DNA from: Alphaproteobacteria bacterium
Lineage (GTDB): Bacteria > Pseudomonadota > Alphaproteobacteria > Micropepsales > Micropepsaceae
DNA length: 10,364 nucleotides
Direction of reading: 5' to 3'
Assembly: GCA_003451645.1 (NCBI GenBank)
Contig: DMER01000091.1
Span: 4,075 to 14,438, forward strand
Shown one piece after another: positions 1 through 6,594 of the stretch. Under the pieces are notes generated by a model. That model ran no database searches and had not been told where the DNA came from. It saw only the letters and a program-made list of their open reading frames with translations. The stretch's first letter is position 1, and the number at the start of each line of letters is the position of its first letter. The translations under genes were made by a program, and so were the position numbers.

Positions 1-646
1 CTAAAACAGCGAGGTTGTGACACTGCTCTAAGAAGACTGAGACGTCGAGTGTCTGGTGGCTGAGGGCCAAGAGTGAGGGCAGCGTTCCTGCATTCTTTGC
101 TAGCGATGCGTCATCGGCCGAATTCTCGTAATAGTCAAAGATACAGTTTTTGAAACGGACGGCGGGGCTTCCTGTGCCCAATGGGCCTACCAAATAGCTG
201 TAGTGCTGGCTCAACCGTCCCAACAGGCCCTGCGTGTAGGTCTCCAATTCATGAAGGTCGTCAATCGCGCCCGTCAGCAAGTGCAGTTGTGACCGCGCGC
301 CAACGATGACCAAAGTATCCACCGCTTTGCCATCTGGCTGGGTTACCTTGATCGACTTGAGTTGCAGGTCAGCCAAAGAGAAGCCAAATTGGCACGGACC
401 TGCGGGCGCGCGTAGTTGGGAACCGAGAATTTCGGAGAGCTCTCCCTTTACCGGACCCTGCCGCGCGAATTTTGGGGCGGGCCCGGCCCAGCCACGTGCC
501 GCAAGGTCTTGGTTGAGCGTCCGGTGCACTGCCTGATTGATAGGGATAAGGCTTTGCTTCGCGCGGGCCCGATACTCAGGCGCGACGAGGCTTGCGCCAG
601 GCGCATTGCTCCGCGCGCTGCCAGTATCTTTGGCACTTGCCGACAA
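1..646 (-). CDS. Unrecognised protein, 3' end beyond the left edge
   Basis: The reading frame stays open from the in-frame TAA at 664-662 to the window edge, giving about 215 visible codons from a proposed TTG start at 646. There is no in-frame ATG or GTG near the 5' end, and TTG 646 is preceded by only a G-rich stretch, so the start is uncertain. The protein begins SASAKDTGSARSNAPG and has basic and amide-rich helices (RARAKQSLIPINQAVHRTL). It then has a stretch containing GELSEILGSQLR, a strand-like LVIVGA, and a later VRFKNCIFDYYENS. It shows no signal peptide, membrane segment or motif that I can assign. Third codon positions are mostly G or C, and the other minus-strand frames are broken, which supports real coding. 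It lies 93 bases beyond the TPR gene on the same strand and may be a separate unit. I do not recognise the family. Confidence 0.55.
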   Translation of the reverse strand, partial: MSASAKDTGSARSNAPGASLVAPEYRARAKQSLIPINQAVHRTLNQDLAARGWAGPAPKFARQGPVKGELSEILGSQLRAPAGPCQFGFSLADLQLKSIKVTQPDGKAVDTLVIVGARSQLHLLTGAIDDLHELETYTQGLLGRLSQHYSYLVGPLGTGSPAVRFKNCIFDYYENSADDASLAKNAGTLPSLLALSHQTLDVSVFLEQCHNLAVL

Positions 647-739
647 CTCAACGCCCCCGGATTAAACTTCCCCAACGCGCGCAAGTCTGTCGCATATCGA
701 AGGATATTGCAATGTGGGCCAGCCTGGACTTGGCAAGTC

Positions 740-1891
740 TTATGGCGTCTGCAGGCCCAGCGCTTGCATTTTCTCCACCAACACTGGATGGCGTTCGCCC
801 AAATCATAGGCTTTGCGCATGTCCGCTTTGGCCAATGCTGTGTTGCCCGCCGCCAGATGGGTCAGGCCGCGCATCGCATAGGCATAGCCAAAGGCGGGCT
901 TGCGCGTAATCGCCGCCTGGAAATCCGCCATGGCGCGGTCCACATGCCCATCTTTGGCCAGCGACACCGCCCGGTTGGCGAGGAACACCGCATTCCCCGG
1001 CGACAGCTTCAGCGCCATGTCATAGTCCGCCATCGCTTGTTCGGGCCGCATCGCCTCGTCATGGGCAATGGCGCGGTCGGCATGAGCACCGGCCAGCCGC
1101 GTGCCCGTAAGCTGACGGCTGTCGATCGCGCGGGTGCAGGTGGCCACCGCCTGATCCCAATCTTTGTTGGCGTTGGCGCGGGCGCATTCGGCGAGCGCCT
1201 CCAGCACAAAGGTGTCGACCGGAGCATTGGCGCTGGCGCGGGCCTCTGGCGGGACCTCGATGATAGGCTTGGGCTCGTCGGGCAGGGCCACGGGCGTGGT
1301 GCGGCTCAGTTCCTTGACACCGAGGCGCTTGGCGGCGGCCTTGTCCGCATCGGCCATGGCGCTGTTGCCCAGGGCCTTGTAGACCTCCGCACGCAGACGA
1401 TAGGCGACGCCGTAATCGGGCTTGCGCTCGATGGCGTCAGTCAGTGGGGCAATCGCGCTGCGCCAATCCTTGGCCTGAGCATAGGCCGAGCCGAGCCCAA
1501 ACAAGGCGAAGACATTGTTGGGCCGCATACGGACCACCTCGCGGAAATCGGTGATCGCCGCGTCCGCATTGCCGCGCCGCAGATGCAGGCCCCCGCGCGC
1601 GAACCGGGGAGCCGCCGCCTTGGGATTCAGCTCAATGGCCCGGCCATAATCGGCAATGGCGGCCTCCAGGTCGGTCTTGGCCGCAAGAGCATCGGCGCGT
1701 GTGGCATAGAGCAGGCCCAGCGCCTCATCCTCATAGGCACCGCTGTCGATGGCATTGGAGCAAGAGACCAGAGCGGCATTCCAGGCGCGGGCGGACAAAT
1801 GCGCCTGGCACAATTGGGCGTCGGTCAGGTTCGCCTGCGCGGCGGACGCGACCGCCACAGCTGCCAGAACGAACGCCCAAAGCCTTTGCAT
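740..1891 (-). CDS. Secreted TPR-repeat protein with two cysteine pairs
   Basis: This is a 383-residue periplasmic protein built of tetratricopeptide repeats, helical scaffolds that bind other proteins. Residues 1-20 (MQRLWAFVLAAVAVASAAQA) form a signal peptide. ATG 1891 is preferred because it starts that peptide and follows GAGAGG; ATG 1921 would add ten polar residues and overlap the redoxin gene. TPR units lie at about 59-190, followed by a proline-rich linker at about 194-225, then further units at about 226-365. Each half opens with the same design: C28-W37-C44 followed by AIDS, and C236-W245-C252 followed by AIDS, each pair 16 residues apart. This looks like internal duplication with a possible disulfide across the two helices of a TPR. 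The start lies seven bases after the redoxin stop, so it is almost certainly co-transcribed and may be coupled. Its role is unknown; a client or scaffold of the upstream redox genes is an inference. Confidence 0.85.
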   Translation of the reverse strand: MQRLWAFVLAAVAVASAAQANLTDAQLCQAHLSARAWNAALVSCSNAIDSGAYEDEALGLLYATRADALAAKTDLEAAIADYGRAIELNPKAAAPRFARGGLHLRRGNADAAITDFREVVRMRPNNVFALFGLGSAYAQAKDWRSAIAPLTDAIERKPDYGVAYRLRAEVYKALGNSAMADADKAAAKRLGVKELSRTTPVALPDEPKPIIEVPPEARASANAPVDTFVLEALAECARANANKDWDQAVATCTRAIDSRQLTGTRLAGAHADRAIAHDEAMRPEQAMADYDMALKLSPGNAVFLANRAVSLAKDGHVDRAMADFQAAITRKPAFGYAYAMRGLTHLAAGNTALAKADMRKAYDLGERHPVLVEKMQALGLQTP

Positions 1892-1898
1892 GCGCCTC

Positions 1899-2504
1899 TC
1901 AATATTTGACGGAGCAGCCATAGGGCTCCGTCTCTGCCGTTGCAGGCGCCTTGCCCGCGCTCAAATCGTTCAGCGCAGCCAAGACGAAATTCTTGGCGCC
2001 ATTAAGGCTGTCGGGGCTGGAGGACGGTTTGTCGTCGATCGCGCCGGCGTAGCGGATGATGCCCTTGCCGTCGATGACGAACATATGCGGTGTGGTGCGC
2101 GCGCCAAAGGCCTTGCCGATGGTGCCAGCGCTGTCGAGCAGGACGGCCGTGGGCTTGGCCTTGCGGTCCGCTGTGAGCGTGTTGGCTTCGGCGCCCGTAA
2201 CCGCGCCTTGCTTACCGGGGGCTGAGGACACCACGGTCAGCCACACCGCCCCTTTTGCCACCGCCATGCCCTGCGTCGCTTGCATGTTTCCGGCATTGTA
2301 GTGCTTCTTCACATAGGGGCATTCATGGTTGGACCACTCCAGCACCACGGTGCGGCCGGCGAAGTCTGACAATTTGTGCGCCTTCCCGTTGCTGTCGATG
2401 GCGGCCACATTGGGCGCAGGCTGGCCCACCACGGCAGGTGTCATGGCACTTACAGTGGCTGCGAGGGCGAAGCTTGCAATGGCGAGGGACAGCTTGGTGA
2501 TCAT
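1899..2504 (-). CDS. Periplasmic redoxin / peroxiredoxin-like protein
   Basis: This is a 201-residue thioredoxin-fold protein of the AhpC/TSA-redoxin type. Residues 1-20 form a signal peptide ending TVSA, which places it in the envelope. The fold is seen as GQPAPNVAAIDSNGK (27-41), the strand VVLEWSNHECPYVKKHY (53-69) and the cis-proline in TTPH (P139). The usual CXXC is replaced by C62-P-Y-V, leaving one active-site cysteine. The only other cysteine is C197 in the extreme C-terminal PYGCSVKY, which could act as a resolving partner. The layout is closer to a peroxiredoxin than to a disulfide reductase. GGAG lies seven bases before ATG 2504. The gene sits 57 bases after the DsbD-like gene, whose product is the obvious electron donor, and seven bases before the TPR gene. 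The substrate (peroxide or a protein thiol) cannot be told from the sequence. Confidence 0.88.
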   Translation of the reverse strand: MITKLSLAIASFALAATVSAMTPAVVGQPAPNVAAIDSNGKAHKLSDFAGRTVVLEWSNHECPYVKKHYNAGNMQATQGMAVAKGAVWLTVVSSAPGKQGAVTGAEANTLTADRKAKPTAVLLDSAGTIGKAFGARTTPHMFVIDGKGIIRYAGAIDDKPSSSPDSLNGAKNFVLAALNDLSAGKAPATAETEPYGCSVKY

Positions 2505-2561
2505 GGTGGCACTCCAGGCTTATTTGTGTTGGTCGGCGCGGACTTGTCGCCAAGGTAGGCC

Positions 2562-4871
2562 CTATTTGCCCGTCTTCAAGGTCTCGACGACCAACGCTTC
2601 TGTGAGGATCTGTGGCAGGACCGCAGGTGTCGTTTGGCCCGCGGCGTAGTAGAGGTAGAGGGGCACGCCGTCCCTGTTGTGTGAACGCAGGAGCGTCGTG
2701 ATCGCCGGGTCGCGATTGGTCCAATCCCCTTTGAGGTAGACGGTCTTGGTCTCGCCAAAGGCCGCGCGTGTGTTGGGTGTGGCAATCGCCACCTCTTCGT
2801 TGAAGAGGCAGGTGATGCACCATGCTGCGGTCAAATTGACAAAGACCGGCTTGCCCTCGGCGAGCAAGGCTTTGAGGCGCTCCGGCGTGTAGGGCTCGTG
2901 GGGCGGGGAGCCAGGCACGGCGGCCAGAGCTGACGAGGCCGTGGCGCGGGGCGGTAAGACCGGCGTTGAAATCATGGCGAGGCTTACCCCTAAGGCCAGC
3001 GAGGCCACGAGCGCGGCCAGGGCCTGCCTGCCGCCAGGGGCTTGGTTGCGGCCAAAGATCCAGGCAGCAAAAGCGATGGCGACAAAACCCATCAAGATAC
3101 GGAACAAACCGTTGGAGTCCGTCTGCTGGCTGACAACCCACAAGAGCCACGCCGCCGAGGCATACATGGGGAAGGCCAAGGCTTCCTTGAACCACTCCAT
3201 CCAGGGGCCAGGCCGCGGGATCAGGCGCGTCACACCCGGGATGAGCGTGATGGCGAGCCAGGGCAGGGCGAGCCCCAAGCCCAGGGCAATAAAGATCAGA
3301 AAGGTCAGTATGTTGGACTGCGTTAGCGCATAGCCAACCGCCGCGCCCATGAAGGGCACTGTGCAGGGCGCCGCCACGACCACCGCAAGAATGCCGGTCA
3401 GGAAAGAGTTGCCAATGGTATCCTCGCGGCCCGTCGTGGCGCCGCCAAAGCTCATCAGGCTCGCCCCCATCTGGAAGACGCCAGACAAATTGAGGCCAAC
3501 CGCAAACAGCACATACGCCAGCAGCGCCACAACAAAGGGCGATTGCAGTTGGAAGCCCCAGCCCACCGCCTCGCCCGCATTGCGCAGAACAATCACGGCC
3601 GCTGCCAGGGCGCAGAAGGTGACCAGTACGCCCGTCAGATAGGCCATGGCGTCTTGAAAGGCGTGATCGCGGCTCATCTGCCCGTTACGCACCAGCGCCA
3701 GCGCCTTCATGGACAGGATCGGAAACACACACGGCATCAGATTGAGGATCAAGCCGCCCAACAGCGCAAAGCCGAAGGCGCCCCACACCGTCATCGCTTC
3801 GGGCTCTGTTCCAGGAACGCTTGCTTTGGGCTTGGCCTGTGCTTCTGTGGTTTTGAGCGGCGCGGGAGCGTCCTTTGCTTCCGAAGGTGTCTCTGCGCTG
3901 CCCGCCGCTTTGGACCTCGAGGGTATGGGCGGGTCCTCCGGGACCTGATCGACGCCCATGATCGGCGCCGTGGCGCTGTCGGGCGCGGATAGGGCGGGGA
4001 CCTCGCCCTTCGCCGCCTCCACGCGGATAGCGCGGACGCTGCCGCCCACATCCTCAAAGACCAGAACGCCGGAGATGCCCGCAATCGCCGGCCGCTCCTC
4101 CGCGCTGCGCAGTTTGGAGCCGCCGGGGACTTTCAGGACGATGTCATTGTCAATGACGTGGCGCTCTTGTTCGGCGGCGTTGCGGATCAGCCCTTGCGCA
4201 TCAGGGAAGAACTGCACCGGGCTGCCACGCAAGGGCGCTGGCAGGGCAATAGCGAGGCTCAATTGCTCCGCGCTTAGCTGAAAACGGCCGGGCAGCGCCG
4301 GGGTCTCCGGCAATTTGCTGCGCGCATCAGCAAAGCCATTCAGCCAATTGTCGTCATATTGCGGCTGGTCGTCGACATCGAGTTCGAGGCGCAATTCCGC
4401 CTCTTGCGGAATGCAGGTGTCCTTGCACACGAGCCAGGTCACGCTTGCCTCAATGGTCGCCATGGTGCCCGGCCGCTGGCCCGCGGGCACTGTCACATCG
4501 GTGAGCAGCCAGACCTCATCCTCATAGCCGAAATTGGCAAGCGGCCCGATGGGGATGCGGCGGGGATAGGGCCATTGGATCGGACCCGCGTTATAGCCTG
4601 GCGGCAATTTCCAGGAGATCTCAGTCGGTTCACCGCTGTCGCCCGCATTCTGCCAATAGGTGTGCCAGCCGGGAATGATTTTCTGGACCAGGGCGACCGT
4701 GATCTTGCCGCCCTCCGCCGGGACGCTGCGGGTTTCGGGGATCAGCCGCACTTCGACATGCTTGGTGCGCGCGGTGTTGGAGGCTTGCGCCAAGGCAGCC
4801 GCGCTCATGCCGAGCCAAGCTAGCATCATCCCTAAGACCATTGCGATGGTCAGGCTTGCCAGTCGGTGCAT
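2562..4871 (-). CDS. DsbD/ScsB-like protein-disulfide reductase, inner membrane
   Basis: This 769-residue electron transporter moves reducing power from cytoplasmic thioredoxin to periplasmic proteins. It has a signal peptide (1-30) and a DsbD-type N-terminal periplasmic domain containing GWHTYWQNAGDSG (68-80) and the cysteine pair C149/C153 (CKDTC). A proline- and alanine-rich linker follows (about 295-355). A multi-span membrane core of the DsbD/CcdA type (about 362-640) carries C381 (MPCVFP) and C503 (APCTVP). A C-terminal thioredoxin domain has C685-I-T-C688 and a cis-proline in GVP (P737). All three cysteine pairs expected of the relay are present. ATG 4871 is chosen because it starts the signal peptide and has GGAAG six bases upstream; the frame stays open to 5015 without a signal-like start. 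The N-terminal half is longer than in E. coli DsbD, as in the ScsB branch, but I cannot decide the branch without a tree. It is the first gene of the redoxin-TPR operon. Confidence 0.92.
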   Translation of the reverse strand: MHRLASLTIAMVLGMMLAWLGMSAAALAQASNTARTKHVEVRLIPETRSVPAEGGKITVALVQKIIPGWHTYWQNAGDSGEPTEISWKLPPGYNAGPIQWPYPRRIPIGPLANFGYEDEVWLLTDVTVPAGQRPGTMATIEASVTWLVCKDTCIPQEAELRLELDVDDQPQYDDNWLNGFADARSKLPETPALPGRFQLSAEQLSLAIALPAPLRGSPVQFFPDAQGLIRNAAEQERHVIDNDIVLKVPGGSKLRSAEERPAIAGISGVLVFEDVGGSVRAIRVEAAKGEVPALSAPDSATAPIMGVDQVPEDPPIPSRSKAAGSAETPSEAKDAPAPLKTTEAQAKPKASVPGTEPEAMTVWGAFGFALLGGLILNLMPCVFPILSMKALALVRNGQMSRDHAFQDAMAYLTGVLVTFCALAAAVIVLRNAGEAVGWGFQLQSPFVVALLAYVLFAVGLNLSGVFQMGASLMSFGGATTGREDTIGNSFLTGILAVVVAAPCTVPFMGAAVGYALTQSNILTFLIFIALGLGLALPWLAITLIPGVTRLIPRPGPWMEWFKEALAFPMYASAAWLLWVVSQQTDSNGLFRILMGFVAIAFAAWIFGRNQAPGGRQALAALVASLALGVSLAMISTPVLPPRATASSALAAVPGSPPHEPYTPERLKALLAEGKPVFVNLTAAWCITCLFNEEVAIATPNTRAAFGETKTVYLKGDWTNRDPAITTLLRSHNRDGVPLYLYYAAGQTTPAVLPQILTEALVVETLKTGK

Positions 4872-4899
4872 GCGCAACTTCCGTTCATCCCTCGCTAAT

Positions 4900-4918
4900 G
4901 CTACAGCGAAACTGTAGC
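4900..4918. promoter_or_regulatory. Inverted repeat upstream of the redox operon, possible operator
   Basis: There is a perfect 7-base inverted repeat, GCTACAG and CTGTAGC, separated by CGAAA. It lies 28 bases before the DsbD-like start, in the 137-base divergent gap shared with the oxidoreductase remnant. The position suits a repressor site or an mRNA leader hairpin for the minus-strand operon. No clear -35/-10 pair was found beside it, and the regulator is unknown. Confidence 0.4.
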
Positions 4919-5008
4919 AGACGCCCCCAAAGCCCAATCCCCCAAACGGCGGTCCTCGCGCAACCGTGACTGGCCGCCAAATGACCCGCACTACAATAGG
5001 AGATGCCC

Positions 5009-5209
5009 ATGCCACAGTCCAATCGTCAATGGCGTTTGCGCCGCCGCCCGGCAGGGGATTTGGCGCCAGGCGACCTCAAATTGGTGACAAGTCTCGTACC
5101 CGCTCAGGGTCCTAACCAAGGTCTGGCGCGAAATCTTTACCTTGTCTTCGATGCCATCGCGGGGGCTATCGGGGGCAAACTGGTCGTGCAGATCGGGTCC
5201 CAGCCATGA
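5009..5209 (+). pseudogene. Internally deleted NADP-dependent oxidoreductase (MDR family) remnant
   Basis: This open frame of 66 codons starts MPQSNRQWRLRRRPAGDL and continues to LARNLYL. That matches the N-terminus of medium-chain NADP-dependent oxidoreductases (CurA/leukotriene-B4-dehydrogenase type), which begin NRQW-L-RRP-G and reach VRNLYLS-DP after about 45 residues. Directly after LYL comes VFDAIAGAIGGKLVVQIG and a stop, resembling the last residues of the same family (GKLVVQ-). Family members are usually about 330-345 residues, so roughly 270 residues, including the whole nucleotide-binding fold, appear to be gone in frame. AGGAG at 4998-5002 sits six bases before ATG 5009, which is why this start is preferred to ATG 5003. 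The stop overlaps the following GNAT start as ATGA. The product cannot be an enzyme. A short leader-like role in translating the GNAT gene is possible. The C-terminal match is weaker than the N-terminal one. Confidence 0.6.
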
Positions 5210-5652
5210 CGACCAAAGCGAAGGCAACACCCCGGTTCAAAGTGGGCCTTGAGGCCAAGCCACTGCGGGCCGTCAAGAAAGCCATCAGCGATGGGCTTGA
5301 CGTCTATAACACCGCTGCTGCTGGAGTAAAACCTGGCGAGAGTGAATTCGTCCTTGGCGCGCGCAATCGCAATGGACGCCTGCTCGGCGGCTTTTATGTA
5401 GTCATCTATTTCAAGACGGCGTTTCTGAAATGGGCCTGGGTAGATGACAAAGACCGCCGGGGCGGCGTCGGGCGCCAACTGATGGAGGCGGCCGAGGCCG
5501 AAGCGCGCCTGCGTGGCGCGCGCATCATGTATCTCGACACGTTCAGCTTCCAGGCACGGCCCTTCTACGAGAAACTGGGTTACTCCGTCTTCGGAACATT
5601 GAAGCTGGGGGAAGATGGCCTGGAGCGCTATTGGATGAGCAAACCGTTGTGA
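5206..5652 (+). CDS. GNAT-family N-acetyltransferase (first of a tandem pair)
   Basis: This 148-residue cytoplasmic enzyme would transfer an acetyl group from acetyl-CoA to an amine; the substrate is unknown. The GNAT core shows as a strand pair around RLLGGFYVVIYF (58-69), the acetyl-CoA pyrophosphate loop DRRGGVGRQLM (83-93), and the C-terminal motif FSFQARPFYEKLGY (113-126). The length is normal for a single-domain GNAT. Its ATG overlaps the stop of the oxidoreductase remnant (ATGA at 5206-5209), and no strong ribosome binding site precedes it, so translation is probably coupled to the remnant. Its own stop overlaps the GTG proposed for the second GNAT. The two proteins share layout and the -QAR-FYEKLG- block, suggesting an old tandem duplication and perhaps a heterodimer. 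Confidence 0.88.
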   Translation: MTTKAKATPRFKVGLEAKPLRAVKKAISDGLDVYNTAAAGVKPGESEFVLGARNRNGRLLGGFYVVIYFKTAFLKWAWVDDKDRRGGVGRQLMEAAEAEARLRGARIMYLDTFSFQARPFYEKLGYSVFGTLKLGEDGLERYWMSKPL

Positions 5653-6089
5653 GCACGGAACCGCAAATCCTGCTCGATCTGGACCCGGCGGCTGAGGACA
5701 TCGCGGTCCTGGGGCGCGGCTTGGCGGAGTATAACCGCGCCTTTGTGCCCTCGCCGGTGCGTCAGACCTTTGCCTTGTTTCTGCGAGATTGGGATGGAGT
5801 CATTCTGGGAGGCATAGAGGCGCAGCATATCTGGCGGACACTCTATCTGCACCGGGTTTGGTTAAGCCCCACATTGCGCGGCACCGGCCAGGGCCGCCGC
5901 CTGATGCTGGCATTGGAGGCTGAGGCGCGCGCGCGCAATGTTGGCATGATCTGGCTTGAGACAATGAACTGGCAGGCGCGCGGCTTCTATGAAAAGCTTG
6001 GGTTTACGGCCTTTGCCGAACTGCCGCATCCGGCGCCGTCGGCGGGACTCTCCGAACCTGTCTCGATCTTCATGACCAAGCGGCTGTGA
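5649..6089 (+). CDS. GNAT-family N-acetyltransferase (second of a tandem pair)
   Basis: This 146-residue acetyltransferase is related to its upstream neighbour. It has the conserved glycine turn VILGG (51-55), the acetyl-CoA loop LRGTGQGRRLM (77-87) after the strand LYLHRVWLS, and the block NWQARGFYEKLGF (107-119), ending FMTKRL. GTG 5649 overlaps the previous stop as GTGA, the usual sign of translational coupling. TTG 5631 is in frame, adds six residues and has GGAG five bases upstream, so it remains a real alternative. No in-frame ATG exists near the start. The substrate is unknown. It is the last gene of the plus-strand set and converges on the TIMP-like gene with 66 bases between the stops. 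Confidence 0.87.
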   Translation: MSTEPQILLDLDPAAEDIAVLGRGLAEYNRAFVPSPVRQTFALFLRDWDGVILGGIEAQHIWRTLYLHRVWLSPTLRGTGQGRRLMLALEAEARARNVGMIWLETMNWQARGFYEKLGFTAFAELPHPAPSAGLSEPVSIFMTKRL

Positions 6090-6155
6090 GACGGTACTGT
6101 CGTTCGCTTCGACTGCGATGATCGCACGGCATTTTCCAAACCGCGATGCCATCCG

Positions 6156-6518
6156 TCACATCCGCAAGGTCGAGCAAAGGCCCGTCCGATAAAATCCTTC
6201 GGGGTTTCTGTCCGCACCAACCTCAATGATCTGACCCTTTTCCAAGTCAAGTCCGCAAAGGGCCGAGTTCGGGCCCGTCTTCACGGTAATGATCCGGCCG
6301 CGGCGCACGCCCTTAAAGGCCTTGAGGATACGCACGCGTGCAACGACATCGCCCCGGTTGATATCAGCACTGGTGCGTTTTGCACTGAGGACCCGGCCCC
6401 GGAACGCGGCGTCGCTTGTGGCAATGATTTCCTTGGACTCGACCGGCATGCACGAACATCCCCAAGCGGTACTCGCTGCGGCAACTGATATCAACAATGC
6501 CGGGATGCTGTGCTTCAT
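6156..6518 (-). CDS. Small secreted protein with TIMP/netrin-like cysteine pattern
   Basis: This 120-residue protein has a signal peptide (1-20, MKHSIPALLISVAAASTAWG). Cleavage there would leave a mature chain starting CSC. The sequence before the cysteine (TAWG) does not fit a lipobox, so it is probably soluble. The mature 100 residues have cysteines at 1, 3, 68 and 95 and an OB-fold-like run: AAFRGRVLSA, VVARVRILKAFKG, GRIITVKTG, ALCGLDL. Animal TIMPs bond Cys1-Cys70 and Cys3-Cys99 in an NTR domain and use Cys1 to cover a metalloprotease zinc, so the agreement is close. Bacterial NTR-like proteins are known, but inhibition of a protease here is inference. ATG 6518 has GGAA seven bases upstream; the frame extends to 6626 without a signal-like start. 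It lies next to a membrane metalloprotease gene, but a direct repeat and a possible promoter separate them. Confidence 0.75.
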   Translation of the reverse strand: MKHSIPALLISVAAASTAWGCSCMPVESKEIIATSDAAFRGRVLSAKRTSADINRGDVVARVRILKAFKGVRRGRIITVKTGPNSALCGLDLEKGQIIEVGADRNPEGFYRTGLCSTLRM

Positions 6519-6554
6519 GCGGGTGTTCCATGTGAGGGGCAAGTGAACGGCCTT

Positions 6555-6582
6555 ATCATAAATAGCCGCTTCGTCATGTCGA
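6555..6582 (-). promoter_or_regulatory. Candidate promoter of the TIMP-like gene
   Basis: On the minus strand TCGACA (6582-6577) and TATGAT (6560-6555) are separated by 16 bases. Each differs from the sigma-70 consensus at one position. Transcription would start near 6548, giving a leader of about 30 bases before ATG 6518. The -35 element and most of the spacer lie inside the left direct repeat, and the -10 is completed by flanking bases. The other repeat copy has TATGCG at this place and is not a promoter. Confidence 0.4.
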
Positions 6583-6585
6583 GTT
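6557..6585. repeat. Direct repeat copy 1 (29 bases), left edge of the cassette
   Basis: This copy matches 8552-8580 at 28 of 29 positions in the same orientation, with T at 6571 against G at 8566. The match stops abruptly at both ends. It starts nine bases after the CPBP stop. Read on the minus strand in the GNAT frame it encodes LDMTKRLFM, a GNAT-like C-terminal ending, although no GNAT gene precedes it here. That frame runs on to a TGA overlapping the TIMP-like ATG (ATGA, 6518-6515). Confidence 0.85.
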
Positions 6586-6594
6586 TGCGGGGGA

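Noticed and set aside
727..739. A GACTT-GGC-AAGTC inverted repeat next to the TPR stop.
   Set aside because: The short stem has no T-tract on either strand; it could arise by chance.
416..1909. A 497-codon plus-strand open frame across the left part.
   Set aside because: It lies antisense to the TPR gene, which has a signal peptide, repeats and operon context. The plus-strand product is arginine-, glycine- and histidine-rich with no recognisable domain, typical of a shadow frame in high-GC DNA.
2323..3195. A 290-codon minus-strand frame within the DsbD-like gene.
   Set aside because: It overlaps the thioredoxin and membrane parts of a clearly conserved gene in another frame and shows no domain of its own.
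4992..4997. TACAAT as a -10 box for the plus-strand oxidoreductase remnant and GNAT genes.
   Set aside because: No acceptable -35 lies 16-18 bases upstream, and the implied transcript start would fall after the AGGAG ribosome binding site.
6114..6126. A TGCGA-TGA-TCGCA hairpin between the convergent GNAT and TIMP-like stops.
   Set aside because: The stem has only five base pairs and only a short T-run six bases later, too weak to call a terminator.
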